A DNA stretch of 64,000 nucleotides from Ligustrum vulgare (GCA_963555705.1 OY743190.1:10949501-11013500); one strand, 5' to 3'; positions 45,881-56,942 are shown, counted from the first letter of the stretch. Translations and numbers: made by a program. The notes: generated by a model not told the origin, from the letters alone.

Positions 45881-47470
45881 CACATTTAATATTTCCACCT
45901 CTGCACCTCACCCACCGACCCCCACCCCAAAGTCACAGTTGATCACACAAGGTCATAATTCGGTCACATATACAAATTTAACCCTCCACCCTACAAAGAC
46001 TTGGTCACACAGACCACCACACTCTCAAAGTTATAGTTGGTCACACAAAATCAATTTTAACCACAATTAGCCCCCACCCACCCACCCTCACAAAGTCATA
46101 GTTGGTCACACAAACTCACAATTTGGTCAAAGTTACAAATTTAGTAACAAATTTTGCCCTGCCCTACCCATCTCAGCCTACCCCACCCACAAAGTTACAG
46201 TTGGTCACTCAAAGTCAAATTTTAGTCACAGTTACAAAATTTAGTTGCAAATTTCACTACCATCCACACCCCATCTCGAGTTACAATTGGTGACATAAAG
46301 TCACAATTCGTTCACAATTTCAAATTTAGTCACAACATTCCACCCCACCACTCGCAAAGTCACAATGTGGTCAAAATTATAAATTTAGTCAAATAGATCA
46401 CATCCAGTAATCTTTACAAGTCGCACAAAATCATAAACGATACAAATTTTGGTCACAATTATAAATATAATCGCAATCAAACATTTTTAATTGAATATTA
46501 TTTCTCGGTCACAATTAGTCAATATTTTAGTCATAATTACCTAATAATTGGTCACATTTTTTACTAGAACTCATCTCAAGTCACACAAAGCCACAATTAG
46601 TCAATATTTTGGTCGCAATTAAGCCCTTGTTTGGGAGAGATTTTTTCACAATTTTATCAGATTTTGATAACTTCAAATTGACTTTTTTACCCACATATAT
46701 TTGCTTGAGGACTTAATAAGTGCAGGGCAAAATTGTAATATACAAAATTGCGCCCACAGTTTCAAGGTAAGAAAAGTCAATTTTATCATGCCGATTTTAT
46801 AAAAATTTGATAAAATTGGTGGAAACATTCCTCCCAAACAGGGGTTAACTAATAATTGGTCACACATTATTCAAGCCACCCACCCAAACCACAACTCCTT
46901 CCAAAACAAATCAATTTAGTCAACTACCATAGTCCAGCTGCTCTCGCTGGCGGCGACCACCACAACCACAAACAATATCGACGTAATGCACCCTGGCCTC
47001 ATGAACAGCACTAGCAGCAGCACCACCTCCCACACAACGCGCCACCGGCACATCAAAACCAAAGAACTATAAAAACAATACAAAAAATAATACGACTGCA
47101 GAGGCCGATCGATGGCATCATCACCTAAAAAAAAGAAGACGAACTGCCACGACAGTGGTATTGCTGCTTCGCGCAAACTCCAACCGGCTGCACAATCACT
47201 GGATCTACTTCTTCGCGTGACCTCCGTTAAGCAGCACCATCACTAGATCTACTGGTTGCACAAAGGCCAGATGCACGTCACCATATCCACGAAACACCAT
47301 CGGTGCAGTCGCCACCGCCTGTTCGCTGTCTCGGATTAGGTCGATGATAAAGAGAACGGAGAGAGTAAAATTTGTGGTGGTGGGGGAGGGGAGGGAATAT
47401 TAGGGTTTGTTTGAGACTAAGTTTTGGATTTATTTTAGTTTTTAGTTATGTTTAATTAGTTAATTTTAAT
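45881..47470 (-). repeat. Repeat block B: inverted counterpart of block A
   Basis: Reading the minus strand from 47470 downward gives a C/T-rich leader (AAACCCTAATATTCCC, CTCTCTCCGTTCTC) and a GC-rich part with GGTGG/GGCGG (about 47330-46920). A long series of TTGTGACC/TTGTGACTAAAT motifs follows (about 46870-45940). Order and composition mirror block A, but base-level identity is low. The tidy MITE at 46623-46845 is inserted within it. Confidence 0.5.
46623..46845. mobile_element. Tourist-like (PIF/Harbinger) MITE, 223 bp
   Basis: The ends GCCCTTGTTTGGGAGAGAT and, reverse-complemented, ACCCCTGTTTGGGAGGAAT, are flanked by the 3-bp duplication TAA (46620-46622, 46846-46848). The inverted similarity extends inward over about 40 bases (AATTTTATCAGATTTT / AATTTTATCAAATTTT). 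It has no coding capacity. Confidence 0.75.
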
Positions 47471-47544
47471 TGTATTAACACATGAAAATTAAAAAAAAAA
47501 AAAATTATGTTCGGTACCAGAATTTTAAATTGTAACTTTGAGAT

Positions 47545-49047
47545 CCAGGTTTGCATGCAAGTGGGAATACAAACTTAAATACAATTCAGAAGGAAGAGTT
47601 CACATGTATAAGGCACGTTTGGTGGCTAAAGGTTTTCACCAAATTCCTGGAGTTGATTTCACTGAGAATTTTAGTCCAGTTATCAAGGCTTCAACACTGA
47701 AAATTATTCTCACTTGGGCTGTCTCAAAGGATTGGGACATAAGGCAAGTTGACATGAATAATGCCTTTTTGAATAGGACAATGGTTGAGACTGTTTTCTT
47801 AGAGCAACCAATGGGTTTTGTGGATCAGAGTAATCCCAGCTATGTGTGCAAGTTAGAGAAAGCCTTGTATGGACTAAGGCAAGCTCCAAGAGCTTGGAAT
47901 GAAAAATTAAGACAGACACTACTGGATTGGAATTTCAAACGATCTAGAGCTGACAACTCTTTTTTTTTTCTTGATGAATGACAGTGATATTTTGTTTGCG
48001 TTAATATACGTTGATGACATTATAGTCACTGGTAGCAGTAAGAAAGAGATGCAGAGCTTCATCACTAAGTTTGATAAGTGTTTTGCACTCAAGGATATGG
48101 GTAGTCTCAATCAGTTTTTTGGAATTGAGGTAGTTAGAGACAAGACTGGTCTATACCTCTCATAAAGAAAGTATGTTGCTAGTCTGCTGAGGAAATTTGG
48201 TTATGAAAACCTTAAGTCAAGTGTAACACCTATGGCTGTTAACACTTCGATTTCCAAAACAGAGGGTATAGCCATGACAGATTCAACACTTTATAGAAGT
48301 GCAGTTGGTGGTCTTCAATACTTAATTCATACAAGACCTGACCTTACTTTTTCTGTTAATAAAACGAGTCAGTTCTTTCAAGCACCTACTGATGCTCACT
48401 AGAGGTTTCTGAAGAGAGTGTTTAGGTATGTCATGGGAACATTAACATATGGCTTAGTCATACAAAGGTGAGATAACTTGGATATATCAGTTTTCACGGA
48501 TGCTGACTGGGCGTCGTGCCCAGATGACAGAAGATCTATAGCCGGTTATTTTGTTTTCTTGGGTGAGAATCTAGTTTCTTGGTGTTCCAAGAAGCAACAT
48601 GTTGTTTCCAGGTCGAGTACCGAAGTTGAATATAGAGCATTGGCTCATAGTGCTGCAGAAGTAAGCTGGATACAGTCCTTATTGAAAGAACTTTGCATCC
48701 CACAAATGATAGTTCCAAAGCTGTGGTGTGATAATCTTAGTGCTAAAGCTTTGGCATCAAATCTCATTTATCATGATAGGACTAAGCATATTGAACTCGA
48801 TGTGCATTTTATCAGAGACAAGGTGTTGAGTAAAGAGTTGGAAGTCCATTTCGTACCCTCTTCAGACCAGATAGCAGATATTTTAACTAAACCGCTTCCC
48901 CACTCCAGATTTCTGTTTCTTAGGGACAAGCTTGAATTGGTTGACACATACTCCATCTTGAGAGGGGGTGTTAGAATTGATGAGATAACATGTAAGGACT
49001 CAATTGATGATAATAAAAGCTTGGGGACAGGAACCTTCAGACCCTGA
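47545..49047 (+). pseudogene. Copia reverse transcriptase / RNase H remnant
   Basis: The first frame reads CKWEYKLKYNSEGRVHMYKA, then RLVAKGFHQIPGVDFTENFS and LEKALYGLRQAPRAWNEKL. A T-run frameshift near 47.97 kb separates it from YVDDIIVTGSS and FALKDMGSLNQFFGIEVV. Stops occur at about 48163, 48402 and 48469. RNase H then stays open at 48478-49047 ([63 protein letters not shown]). The two-domain order and YVDD motif are typical of copia. It is not functional. Confidence 0.9.
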
Positions 49048-49250
49048 AAGGTCTGGGGCAGCTAAAGTTCGTTGATCACGTGAAGTTTCATCCTCTTACT
49101 TAACATGTGGAATTTGTTAATTTGTTTTTAATCACAACCGTAGATTAGCATATGTCATTTTCAGTCTGTTAGTCTCATCCTCTTTAAATACTTGTTGCTG
49201 CTTGTAATGCAAAATAAGAATCATCATTTCAATTCAACTGATTCCAAATT
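47545..49250 (+). mobile_element. 5'-truncated copia retrotransposon
   Basis: It begins abruptly inside the reverse transcriptase domain, continues through RNase H, then has a purine tract (GAGAGGGGG) and a probable 3' LTR start TGTTAGAATTGATGAG at 48969. The LTR end near 49.25 kb is not clear. Gag, protease, integrase and the 5' LTR are absent. It is not related by LTR to the complete element 500 bp downstream. Confidence 0.8.
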
Positions 49251-49759
49251 TTATCTTAACTATATCCCTAAATTTAATCTCTTAAATAAATCTACATCCT
49301 TAAATAATAGGCTTCATATTTAATAAGGACAATTAAATAATACACCCTCACTAATAGAATCTGGTATGAAGTGAAATTATGTAATAGTTACGAATAATTT
49401 CAAAATTACGTATTTCTTAATTACTACTCACCGCATTTAGGTAGTTACGTAAATTTTCCATCAATTTAACCATTTTTTTAATTTTTTATTTATTTGTTAT
49501 TTTTATTTTAACAAAAGCGTTACACGTATAATATGTTTGCTATATGATTAACATATAGGTTGTTACACTAGAAGGTAACACAATATTTTCACTCACGCTA
49601 AAAATTGTTTCTTGTTTAGATCCTGATTATACTTTTCATTGTAGCTTTTGGGCTACTTATGCTGAATACTTTGGGAAGATATAGATCCATTCTTTGTAAT
49701 TCCTATCTTTAAGAACTTGCAAAACGATATAGATGCATTTCGAGTTTGATCGTCACCAT
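49251..49759. other. AT-rich spacer between two copia elements
   Basis: No recognised feature. Its last bases contain the target site TCATA of the next element. Confidence 0.5.
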
Positions 49760-49764
49760 TCATA

Positions 49765-50273
49765 TGTGGAAAATAAAGCCATTTTGTTGAATTTGGTGAG
49801 CCAACTTTGTTGAATTTGGTAAGCCACCAATAGCCCACAAATTTAGCCTACAATCTAGTCTATGTTCACACCTATTTTATTCCTTCCATTGTTGATTTTT
49901 TGTCCAAACTTTCCCTATAAATAGAGGGCAAAACCTCAATGGAAAATGCACCAAGTAGAGAGGAAAATAGAGAGTGAAAATAGTAGAGAGAAACATTTGT
50001 GAGTAGAGAGAAAATTAGAGAGAAATAAATTGTTTTCTCCTAAGTAATTTCCTACTTTGTTTTCTCCTATTACAAGAGAGGTTAAATATTGTTATCTCCT
50101 TGTATTTAGAGAGAAGGTTGTTGTAATTCTCATACTATAGTGAAATCCTCCTATACTTGCCCGTGGACGTAGCCATTATTGGTGAACCACGTAAATACTT
50201 GTGTTCCATTTTAACCGCATTATCTCAATTCCACTATACTTGTTGACCAACGCGATCCACGCCTTTCCTAACA
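49765..50273 (+). repeat. 5' LTR of the complete copia element
   Basis: Starts TGTGGAAAATAAAGCC and ends CGCCTTTCCTAACA. TATAAATAG at about 49916 is the likely TATA box for the element transcript. Repeated AGTAGAGAGAAA motifs follow at 49953-50010. The motif CCCGTGGACGTAGCC...GGTGAACCACGTAAAT near 50160-50200 is shared with the gag-only element. Confidence 0.95.
49916..49924 (+). promoter_or_regulatory. Probable TATA box in the copia 5' LTR
   Basis: TATAAATAG in the LTR, about 345 bases before the LTR end. The same box occurs in the 3' LTR near 54590. Confidence 0.6.
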
Positions 50274-50275
50274 AG

Positions 50276-50288
50276 TGGTATCAGAGCC
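50276..50288 (+). other. Primer-binding site of the complete copia element
   Basis: TGGTATCAGAGCC lies two bases after the 5' LTR, complementary to the 3' end of initiator Met-tRNA. Confidence 0.96.
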
Positions 50289-50431
50289 AGGTTACATCTT
50301 TTGAAATTCTTAGTATGCTCTGTGGTTGCAGCTTTGTCTGATCTTCCACATCAGAAAAGATTTCTTGAGATTGTTTTGCGTAGGGTTGGTGTTCACTATC
50401 ACTCGGTATTATTACCAAGTCGTGAACAAAA

Positions 50432-53400
50432 ATGGCAGCAAAGTATGAGGTTGAAAAGTTCAATGGGAACAATTTCTCGTTATGGAAAATGAGAATAAAA
50501 GCAGTTTTGAGAAAAGATAACTGTTTGGCGGCAATTGGAGAGAGACCCGCGGATATCACTGACGATGGCAAGTGGAACGAGATGGATAGCAATGCAATTG
50601 CTAATCTGCACTTAGCACTAGCTGATGGAGTATTGTCAAGTGTGGCGGAAAAGAAAACAGCAAATGAGATATGGGACACCCTAACGAAGCTGTACGAGGC
50701 CAAGTCATTACACAACAAAATTTTCCTAAAGAGACGGCTTTACACCCTTCGGATGATGGAGTCAACTACAGTGACAGACCAGATCAACACCCTCAACACT
50801 CTATTTTCACAGCTCACATCAATGGGCCATAAAATAGAGGCAGGGGAACGTGCTGAAATTCTACTTCAAAGTCTACCAGATTCGTATGATCAACTCATCA
50901 TCAACTTAACTAACAACATAGAAGATCTAGTCTTCGATGACATTGCAGCTGCGGTTCTTGAAGAGGAAAGTCGGCGCAAGAACAAGGAGGACAGACTATC
51001 TAGTTCACAGCAGGCGGAAGCCTTGACGATGATGAGAGGGAGATCAACGGAACGTGGCCCCAATGGGAGTCATACCCAAGGTAGATCTAAATCCAGAAGT
51101 AAGAAGAATGCCAAGTGTCATTACTGTGGCAAGAAAGGGCACTTAAAAAGGGATTGTTGGAGTCTTAAGAGAAATGAAGAAGCCAAAGGGAAGGCACATG
51201 AGATACCGAAAGCTCAGGGTTGTGTAGCAAGCACCTCATATGATGGCGAAATTTTATACAGCAAGGCAACGACTGTTGTTGAAGGCAGAAAGCATTTCAC
51301 CGATGTCTGGCTCATCGATTCAGGAGCGACATGGCACATGACACCAAGGAGAGAATGGTTCCATCAATATGAACACATCTCAGGAGGTTCAGTGTTTATG
51401 GGAAATGATCATGCTTTGGAGATCGTTGGTATTGGTACTATCAAATTAAAAATGTATGATGGTACAATTTGCACTATCAAGGAGGTTCGGCACGTAAAGG
51501 GCTTGAAGAAAAATCTATTGTCTTTGGGACAACTAGATAGCATTGGGTGCAAAACTCATGTTCAAGATGGGACTATGAAAATAGTCAAAGGCGCGCTTGT
51601 AGTGATGAAAGCAGAAAAGATAGCTGCAAATCTGTACATGCTTAAAGGAGATACTCTACAAGAAGGAGAAGCATCTGTTGCATCGGCAGGTTCAGCAGAA
51701 GAATTAACAATGATGTGGCACCGCAAACTTGGCCACATGTCTGAACGTGGTTTGAAAATTCTCTCTGAACAAGATCTTCTTCCAGGGCTCAAAAAGGTAT
51801 CATTACCCTTTTGTGAGCATTGTGTCACTAGTAAGCAGCACAGATTGAAGTTTAGCACTTCTACTACTAGAAGTAAAGCTATCTTGGAGTTGGTTCATTC
51901 TGATGTTTGGCAAGCACCGGTTATGTCCCTAGGAGGTGCAAAATATTTTGTATCTTTTATTGATGATTACTCCAGGAGATGTTGGGTGTATCCAATCAAG
52001 AAGAAGGCTGATGTGTTCGAAGTCTTCAAAATCTACAAAGCGCGGGTAGAACTTGAATCTGAGAAGAAGATCAAGTGTTTGAGGATGGACAATGGAGGAG
52101 AATATACTGGTAATGAATTTAATATTTTTTGTCAACAAGAAGGTATTAAAAGACATTTCACGACGGCATATACTCTACAACAAAATGGAGTGGCAGAGCG
52201 GATGAACAGAACATTGTTAGAAAGAACGAGAGCAATGTTGAGAACTGCGGGGTTAGCTAAATCATTTTGGGCTGAAGCAGTCAAAACCGCCTGTTATGTG
52301 ATCAACCGATCACCATCAACCGCGATTGATCTGAAGACGCCAATGGAGATGTGGTCAGGGAAGCCAGTTGATTATTCTCACTTACATGTCTTTGGAAGTC
52401 CTGTGTACGTTATGTACAATGCCCAGGAAACATCAAAGCTGGATTCAAAATCCAGAAAATGCATTTTCTTGGGGTATGCTGATGGAATCAAGGGGTACCG
52501 CCTGTGGGATCCCACTGCCCACAAGGTGATAATCAGCAGAGACGTGATATTCACGGAAGGCAAGGTACAAGAAAATGATAGCACTTTAAAAGAGCCAGAA
52601 ACTACTACGGTTGAAGTTGAAGTTGAAAATAGAGAAGAACAAGAAGTCCGGGATTCTTCTGAAGCAGCACCGAAGCATGAAGAAGGAGAACAAGCTGAGT
52701 TTACAGTTCCTGAAATCAGACGATCAACTCAGGAGAGGAAAGAACCAGCTTGGCACTTTGAGTACATTATGGAGAGCAATGTTGCATACTGTCTACTGAC
52801 GAAGGATGGAGAGCCATCAACTTTCCATGAGGCTTTAAATAGCCAAGAAGTTTCGCAGTGGATGAAAGCTATGCAGGAAGAAATTGAGGCTCTTCATAAA
52901 AACAAGACATGGGATCTTGTTTCGCTACCACAAGGAAGGAAAGCCATTGGAAATAAATGGGTCTACAAGATCAAACGTAATGGAAATGACCACGTGGAGC
53001 GGTATCGTGCTAGACTGGTGGTAAAGGGATATGCTCAGAAAGAAGGCATTGACTTCAACGAAATATTCTCTCCTGTTGTTCGACTCACGACAGTTCGAGT
53101 ATTATTGGCGATGTGTGCTACATTAGACTTGCACCTGGAGCAGTTAGATGTGAAAACTGCATTTCTTCATGGTGAGCTTGAAGAAGAAATTTATATGCTC
53201 CAACCAGAAGGTTTTGAAGAAAAAGGAAAAGAGAACTTGGTTTGCAGGTTGAACAAATCTCTATACGGTCTCAAACATGCGCCGATGTGTTGGTATAAGA
53301 GATTTGATTCCTTCATCATGAGCCTTGGATACAACATACTTAGTGCAGATCCTTGTGCTTATTGCAAGAGATTTGGTGATGGTAATTTCATTATCTTGCT

Positions 53401-54370
53401 GTTGTATGTTGACGACATGTTGGTAGCAGGCCCCAACAAAGATTGTCTCAAAGATTTGAAGGCACAGTTGGCTAGGGAGTTTGAAATGAAGGACTTGGGA
53501 GCCGCAAACAAGATTCTAGGGATGCAAATTCACCGAGACAGAAATAATAGGAAGATTTGGCTTAGTCAGAAGAACTACTTGAAGAAAATCTTGCGACGCT
53601 TCAATATGCAAGATTGTAAGCCAATTTCTACCCCTCTTCCTATTAATTTCAAGTTATCCTCAAGTATGAGTCCTAGCAGTGAAGCGGAGAGGATGGAGAT
53701 GTCTCGAGTACCGTATGCATCAGCAGTGGGTATCCTAATGTTTGCTATGATCTGTACAAGACCAGACATTGCACAAGCAGTGGGAGCGGTCAGTAGATAT
53801 ATGGCAAATCCTGGTAGAGAGCATTGGAATATGGTGAAGAGGATCCTAAGATATGTCAAGGGTACCTCAAATGTTGCATTATGCTATGGAGGATCAGAAT
53901 TTACTGTTAGAGGCTATGTAGATTCAGATTATGCAGGTGATCCTGATAAAAGCAAGTCCACCACTGGATATGTGTTTACTCTTGCTAGAGGAGCTGTAAG
54001 CTGGGGTTCAAAACTGCAGTCTATCGTGACTACTTCTACGACGGAAGCAGAATATGTGGCGGCTACACAAGCTAGCAAAGAGGCAATATGGTTGCAAATG
54101 TTAATGGAAGAACTCGGACACAAACAAGAGAAGATTTCTCTATTTTGTGATAGTCAGAGTGCTTTGCACTTAGCAAAGAATCCAGCATTTCATCCAAGGA
54201 CGAAACATATTAGAGTACAATATCACTTTGTACGAGAGAAGGTGGAAGAAGGAAGTGTGGATATCCAGAAGATTCATACGGAGGACAACCTAGCGGATAT
54301 GTTCACAAAGCCGATCAACACTGATAAGTTCACATGGAGCCGATCCTCTATCGGCCTAGCAGAAGCATAA
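50432..54370 (+). CDS. Copia gag-pol polyprotein (1312 aa), intact
   Basis: Encodes all proteins for retrotransposition in one frame. Gag: residues 1 to about 260, starting MAAKYEVEKFNG, with a CCHC zinc knuckle at about 229-242. Aspartic protease: DSGAT at about 296. Integrase: the GAG-pre-integrase zinc-binding domain (WHRKLGHMSERGL, CEHCVTSKQH), then catalytic D, D, E in HSDVW (about 490), MDNGGEY (about 552) and AERMNRT (about 590). Reverse transcriptase: from about 810, with KWVYKIKRNG, LDVKTAFLHGELEEEIY and YVDDM (about 991). RNase H: from about 1160, with YVDSDYAGD, STTEAEYVA, CDSQSALHLAKNPAFHPRTK and ADMFTKP. Domain order protease-integrase-RT-RNase H defines copia. Overall similarity looks closest to Tnt1/Tork. 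The integrase has TAYTLQQNG where TPYTPQQNG is usual, and RT has LKHAPMCW for LKQAPRQW; whether activity is affected is unknown. The first ATG of the long frame fits the family start. Confidence 0.97.
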   Translation: MAAKYEVEKFNGNNFSLWKMRIKAVLRKDNCLAAIGERPADITDDGKWNEMDSNAIANLHLALADGVLSSVAEKKTANEIWDTLTKLYEAKSLHNKIFLKRRLYTLRMMESTTVTDQINTLNTLFSQLTSMGHKIEAGERAEILLQSLPDSYDQLIINLTNNIEDLVFDDIAAAVLEEESRRKNKEDRLSSSQQAEALTMMRGRSTERGPNGSHTQGRSKSRSKKNAKCHYCGKKGHLKRDCWSLKRNEEAKGKAHEIPKAQGCVASTSYDGEILYSKATTVVEGRKHFTDVWLIDSGATWHMTPRREWFHQYEHISGGSVFMGNDHALEIVGIGTIKLKMYDGTICTIKEVRHVKGLKKNLLSLGQLDSIGCKTHVQDGTMKIVKGALVVMKAEKIAANLYMLKGDTLQEGEASVASAGSAEELTMMWHRKLGHMSERGLKILSEQDLLPGLKKVSLPFCEHCVTSKQHRLKFSTSTTRSKAILELVHSDVWQAPVMSLGGAKYFVSFIDDYSRRCWVYPIKKKADVFEVFKIYKARVELESEKKIKCLRMDNGGEYTGNEFNIFCQQEGIKRHFTTAYTLQQNGVAERMNRTLLERTRAMLRTAGLAKSFWAEAVKTACYVINRSPSTAIDLKTPMEMWSGKPVDYSHLHVFGSPVYVMYNAQETSKLDSKSRKCIFLGYADGIKGYRLWDPTAHKVIISRDVIFTEGKVQENDSTLKEPETTTVEVEVENREEQEVRDSSEAAPKHEEGEQAEFTVPEIRRSTQERKEPAWHFEYIMESNVAYCLLTKDGEPSTFHEALNSQEVSQWMKAMQEEIEALHKNKTWDLVSLPQGRKAIGNKWVYKIKRNGNDHVERYRARLVVKGYAQKEGIDFNEIFSPVVRLTTVRVLLAMCATLDLHLEQLDVKTAFLHGELEEEIYMLQPEGFEEKGKENLVCRLNKSLYGLKHAPMCWYKRFDSFIMSLGYNILSADPCAYCKRFGDGNFIILLLYVDDMLVAGPNKDCLKDLKAQLAREFEMKDLGAANKILGMQIHRDRNNRKIWLSQKNYLKKILRRFNMQDCKPISTPLPINFKLSSSMSPSSEAERMEMSRVPYASAVGILMFAMICTRPDIAQAVGAVSRYMANPGREHWNMVKRILRYVKGTSNVALCYGGSEFTVRGYVDSDYAGDPDKSKSTTGYVFTLARGAVSWGSKLQSIVTTSTTEAEYVAATQASKEAIWLQMLMEELGHKQEKISLFCDSQSALHLAKNPAFHPRTKHIRVQYHFVREKVEEGSVDIQKIHTEDNLADMFTKPINTDKFTWSRSSIGLAEA

Positions 54371-54426
54371 GCAGCATGAGAATGGCAAGTGTGGGAAGGA
54401 TGGCATGTTACAACAAAAGTGACTTT

Positions 54427-54438
54427 AAGTGGGAGAAA
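54427..54438 (+). other. Polypurine tract of the complete copia element
   Basis: AAGTGGGAGAAA directly precedes the 3' LTR and primes plus-strand DNA synthesis. Confidence 0.9.
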
Positions 54439-54947
54439 TGTGGAAAATAAAGCCATTTTGTTGAATTTGGTGAGCCAACTTTGTTGAATTTGGTAAGCCA
54501 CCAATAGTCCACAAATTTAGCCTACAATCTAGTCTATGTTCACACCTATTTTATTCCTTCCATTGTTGATTTTTTGTCCAAACTTTCCCTATAAATAGAG
54601 GGCAAAACCTCAATGGAAAATGCACCAAGTAGAGAGGAAAATAGAGAGTGAAAATAGTAGAGAGAAACATTTGTGAGTAGAGAGAAAATTAGAGAGAAAT
54701 AAATTGTTTTCTCCTAAGTAATTTCCTACTTTGTTTTCTCCTATTACAAGAGAGGTTAAATATTGTTATCTCCTTATATTTAGAGAGAAGGTTGTTGTAA
54801 TTCTCATACTATAGTGAAATCCTCCTATACTTGCCCGTGGACGTAGCCATTATTGGTGAACCACGTAAATACTTGTGTTCCATTTTAACCGCATTATCTC
54901 AATTCCACTATACTTGTTGACCAACGCGATCCACGCCTTTCCTAACA
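54439..54947 (+). repeat. 3' LTR of the complete copia element
   Basis: 509 bp, the same length as the 5' LTR, with two substitutions seen by eye. Confidence 0.95.
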
Positions 54948-54952
54948 TCATA

Positions 54953-55508
54953 TAATATTATTATTTGTTAAAATGATAATATGATAGAAATGAGTGATCG
55001 ATAAGTATGTAATAAATCTGATATTTTATTATGTGAAACAAGTTTAGGAAAAAAAAAAAAAACTTTGTTCCAATAGCCGATTATTGTGGGGAAGTTTGGT
55101 CAGAAGTTTCTTTCAAGAATACCTTGCACCCCTTATTTTTTTGCTTCTAATTACACTTGTGGGCTCCACAAATCAACCTAAATCTATTACTTTTATGCTT
55201 AATAATCAACATCAAGAATTATATTAATGAGTACCATATTGTTAGGTTGTTCTTAATATCCAGTAATCGTCGTTTAATTCGATTATATTGAGTGCGTAGC
55301 GAATCTCGAGTGGTGATGTCACAAGGATTTAATAATTTTTTAATTATTCATTACTTATTTTATTTATTTTTTCGTACAGCTGAAAGTGGTAGTGAAAATG
55401 TTAATTGATAATCACAAAAGTTTCTTGGTTTGTAATGTTTGGAAATTGTAACTGCATAATTGTAATATCATTATTAAGCAAATGCTGTCAGCTGATTTCA
55501 TCTTTTTG
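54953..55508. other. AT-rich spacer
   Basis: No gene or repeat family recognised. Confidence 0.4.
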
Positions 55509-55517
55509 ACATTACTA

Positions 55518-55773
55518 AAAAAAAAAAAGGTTGAATCCAACCTTAAGGGCTCCTACCGCCCATGTCCTGTACCTTTAGTGGAAGAGGTAAATTGCATGAT
55601 GTGCCTCTCAGGAGCCAAGTGGAGAGCTTACGGATAGGGTTGACTATTAACCTTGGTAACTACCGTTTGCAACATTGTATATATTCAATATTTCAGGATT
55701 CAAACCCTGTATCCAGTCGCACTGAGTCCTATCTGCCCTCTCTTTTGTCACTGAAAGATATGTCCTGGAGGTA
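55518..55773 (-). mobile_element. SINE with oligo(T) tail and target duplication
   Basis: Reading the minus strand there is a tRNA-like head with B box GGTTTGAATCC (55706-55696), a body with CATCATGCAATTTACCTCTT, and an end GGTTGGATTCAACC followed by T about 11. It is flanked by the direct repeat ACATTACTA (55509-55517 and 55774-55782). It is the same family as the SINE at 34634-34861 (shared GAGGCA..CCTGCAATTTA..CTCTT block) and the piece at 60.78 kb. Confidence 0.8.
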
Positions 55774-55782
55774 ACATTACTA

Positions 55783-56775
55783 ATAATTATTCCTAAAGGA
55801 GAGGTTGATGGACCAATTAGTTACAATTTATCATTTATTTATTTATTATTATTATTTTTTAATCTTAATCATCCAATGTTCGGCAACTAACCTTAAAAAA
55901 AATGTTTTTTTTTTGTTGTTTTTTAGGTAGATGGATGATTAAAAATTGGAGAGAGAAAATATAAAGGATTAGAGATTGATTTGAAAAATTGTGTAGTTTA
56001 AAAATTGGTTTAAAACCATAATCATTACTTTACCGAATTGATTTGATGTCTACCACGTGTATCTCGTCATTTCAAGTGGTGGATATTCGTAAGATATTAA
56101 TAGAATTTCAAACTTTGACTAGCCTCCATTTAATAAGAGCTATTTGTCTATAAATAAATAATTTATCATTTTTGAAGTAAAATATGTAATTGAAAAAAAA
56201 TTTAAAAAATGTGCATGATTAAAAATTAATTTACAAAAATGTATAGTTTATTAACAAATTACCAAACGGGGCAACTACACTTGACTTTGTCTACACCGTC
56301 TTCTCTTTTAGTTATTTGATGGTTAAGCCATGTCGCTACCGTGACTCTAGCTTGGTGTCATGGAGTTATTTGATATGGAATGTTGAATTTATAGCCCCCA
56401 TTTTTTTAACTCATATATAAATGTCATATTTTTAGTAGATTTTGATAAAATTAATGAAATGTGTGATCGAAAGTTATAAAAAATATTTTGAATTCCATGA
56501 AATACGTGATCGAAAATGAATTTTAAGAAATGGGGGTAAAGAGGGACTTTGTAGAATTAATGTTAGTCTTTAAATTTAATTTTCTTTAGAAAAAAAAAAA
56601 ATCAACATTAAATGAATTCTATTAAATATATTGATAAAAAGTATGTTTGACGAATTATATATAGTGGGAAGCTGCAGCTATGTTTGTTAGTCATTGCGTC
56701 TCTGTCTATTTAACTAATGGAGAAATATGACGACGCACTCCAGTTTGCAATAAGTAGACTCGTTAAATTTTCTTA
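55783..56775. other. AT-rich DNA with two inverted MITE copies
   Basis: Inverted copies of the TTTATAAAC/CACATTTTAC family lie at about 55900-56035 and 56125-56275. A partial copy of the second MITE family (TTTTTAGTAGATTTTGATAA) lies at about 56395-56530. No gene seen. Confidence 0.5.
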
Positions 56776-56779
56776 TTAA

Positions 56780-56942
56780 GCCCCATTTGATATAGAAAAA
56801 AAATTAGATTTTTAGTAGATTTTGATTAAAAAAAATGATGATATATGTTGTTGAAAAGGTGTGGGACATCCATATGATTAACATTAAATGTTGATTTTGA
56901 TTTAAATAAAAATTTATATTTCTAATTGTATCAAACAATGGC
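56780..56942. mobile_element. Tourist-like MITE, 163 bp
   Basis: The ends GCCCCATTTGATATAGAAA and, reverse-complemented, GCCATTGTTTGATACAATT, are flanked by TAA (56777-56779 and 56943-56945). Core motif AGATTTTTAGTAGATTTTGA. Related sequence occurs near 9.0, 10.7, 27.65, 29.85, 56.45 and 58.3 kb. Confidence 0.7.

Larger units (their letters stand above)
49765..54947 (+). mobile_element. Complete Ty1/copia retrotransposon, Tnt1/Tork-like, 5183 bp
   Basis: LTRs of 509 bp each (49765-50273, 54439-54947), target duplication TCATA (49760-49764, 54948-54952), Met-tRNA primer site, one intact gag-pol frame, and a purine tract. The LTRs differ at two positions by eye (C/T in CAATAGCCCAC and G/A in CTCCTTGTATTT). 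All parts needed for autonomous transposition are present, so this element may still be active. Confidence 0.97.
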
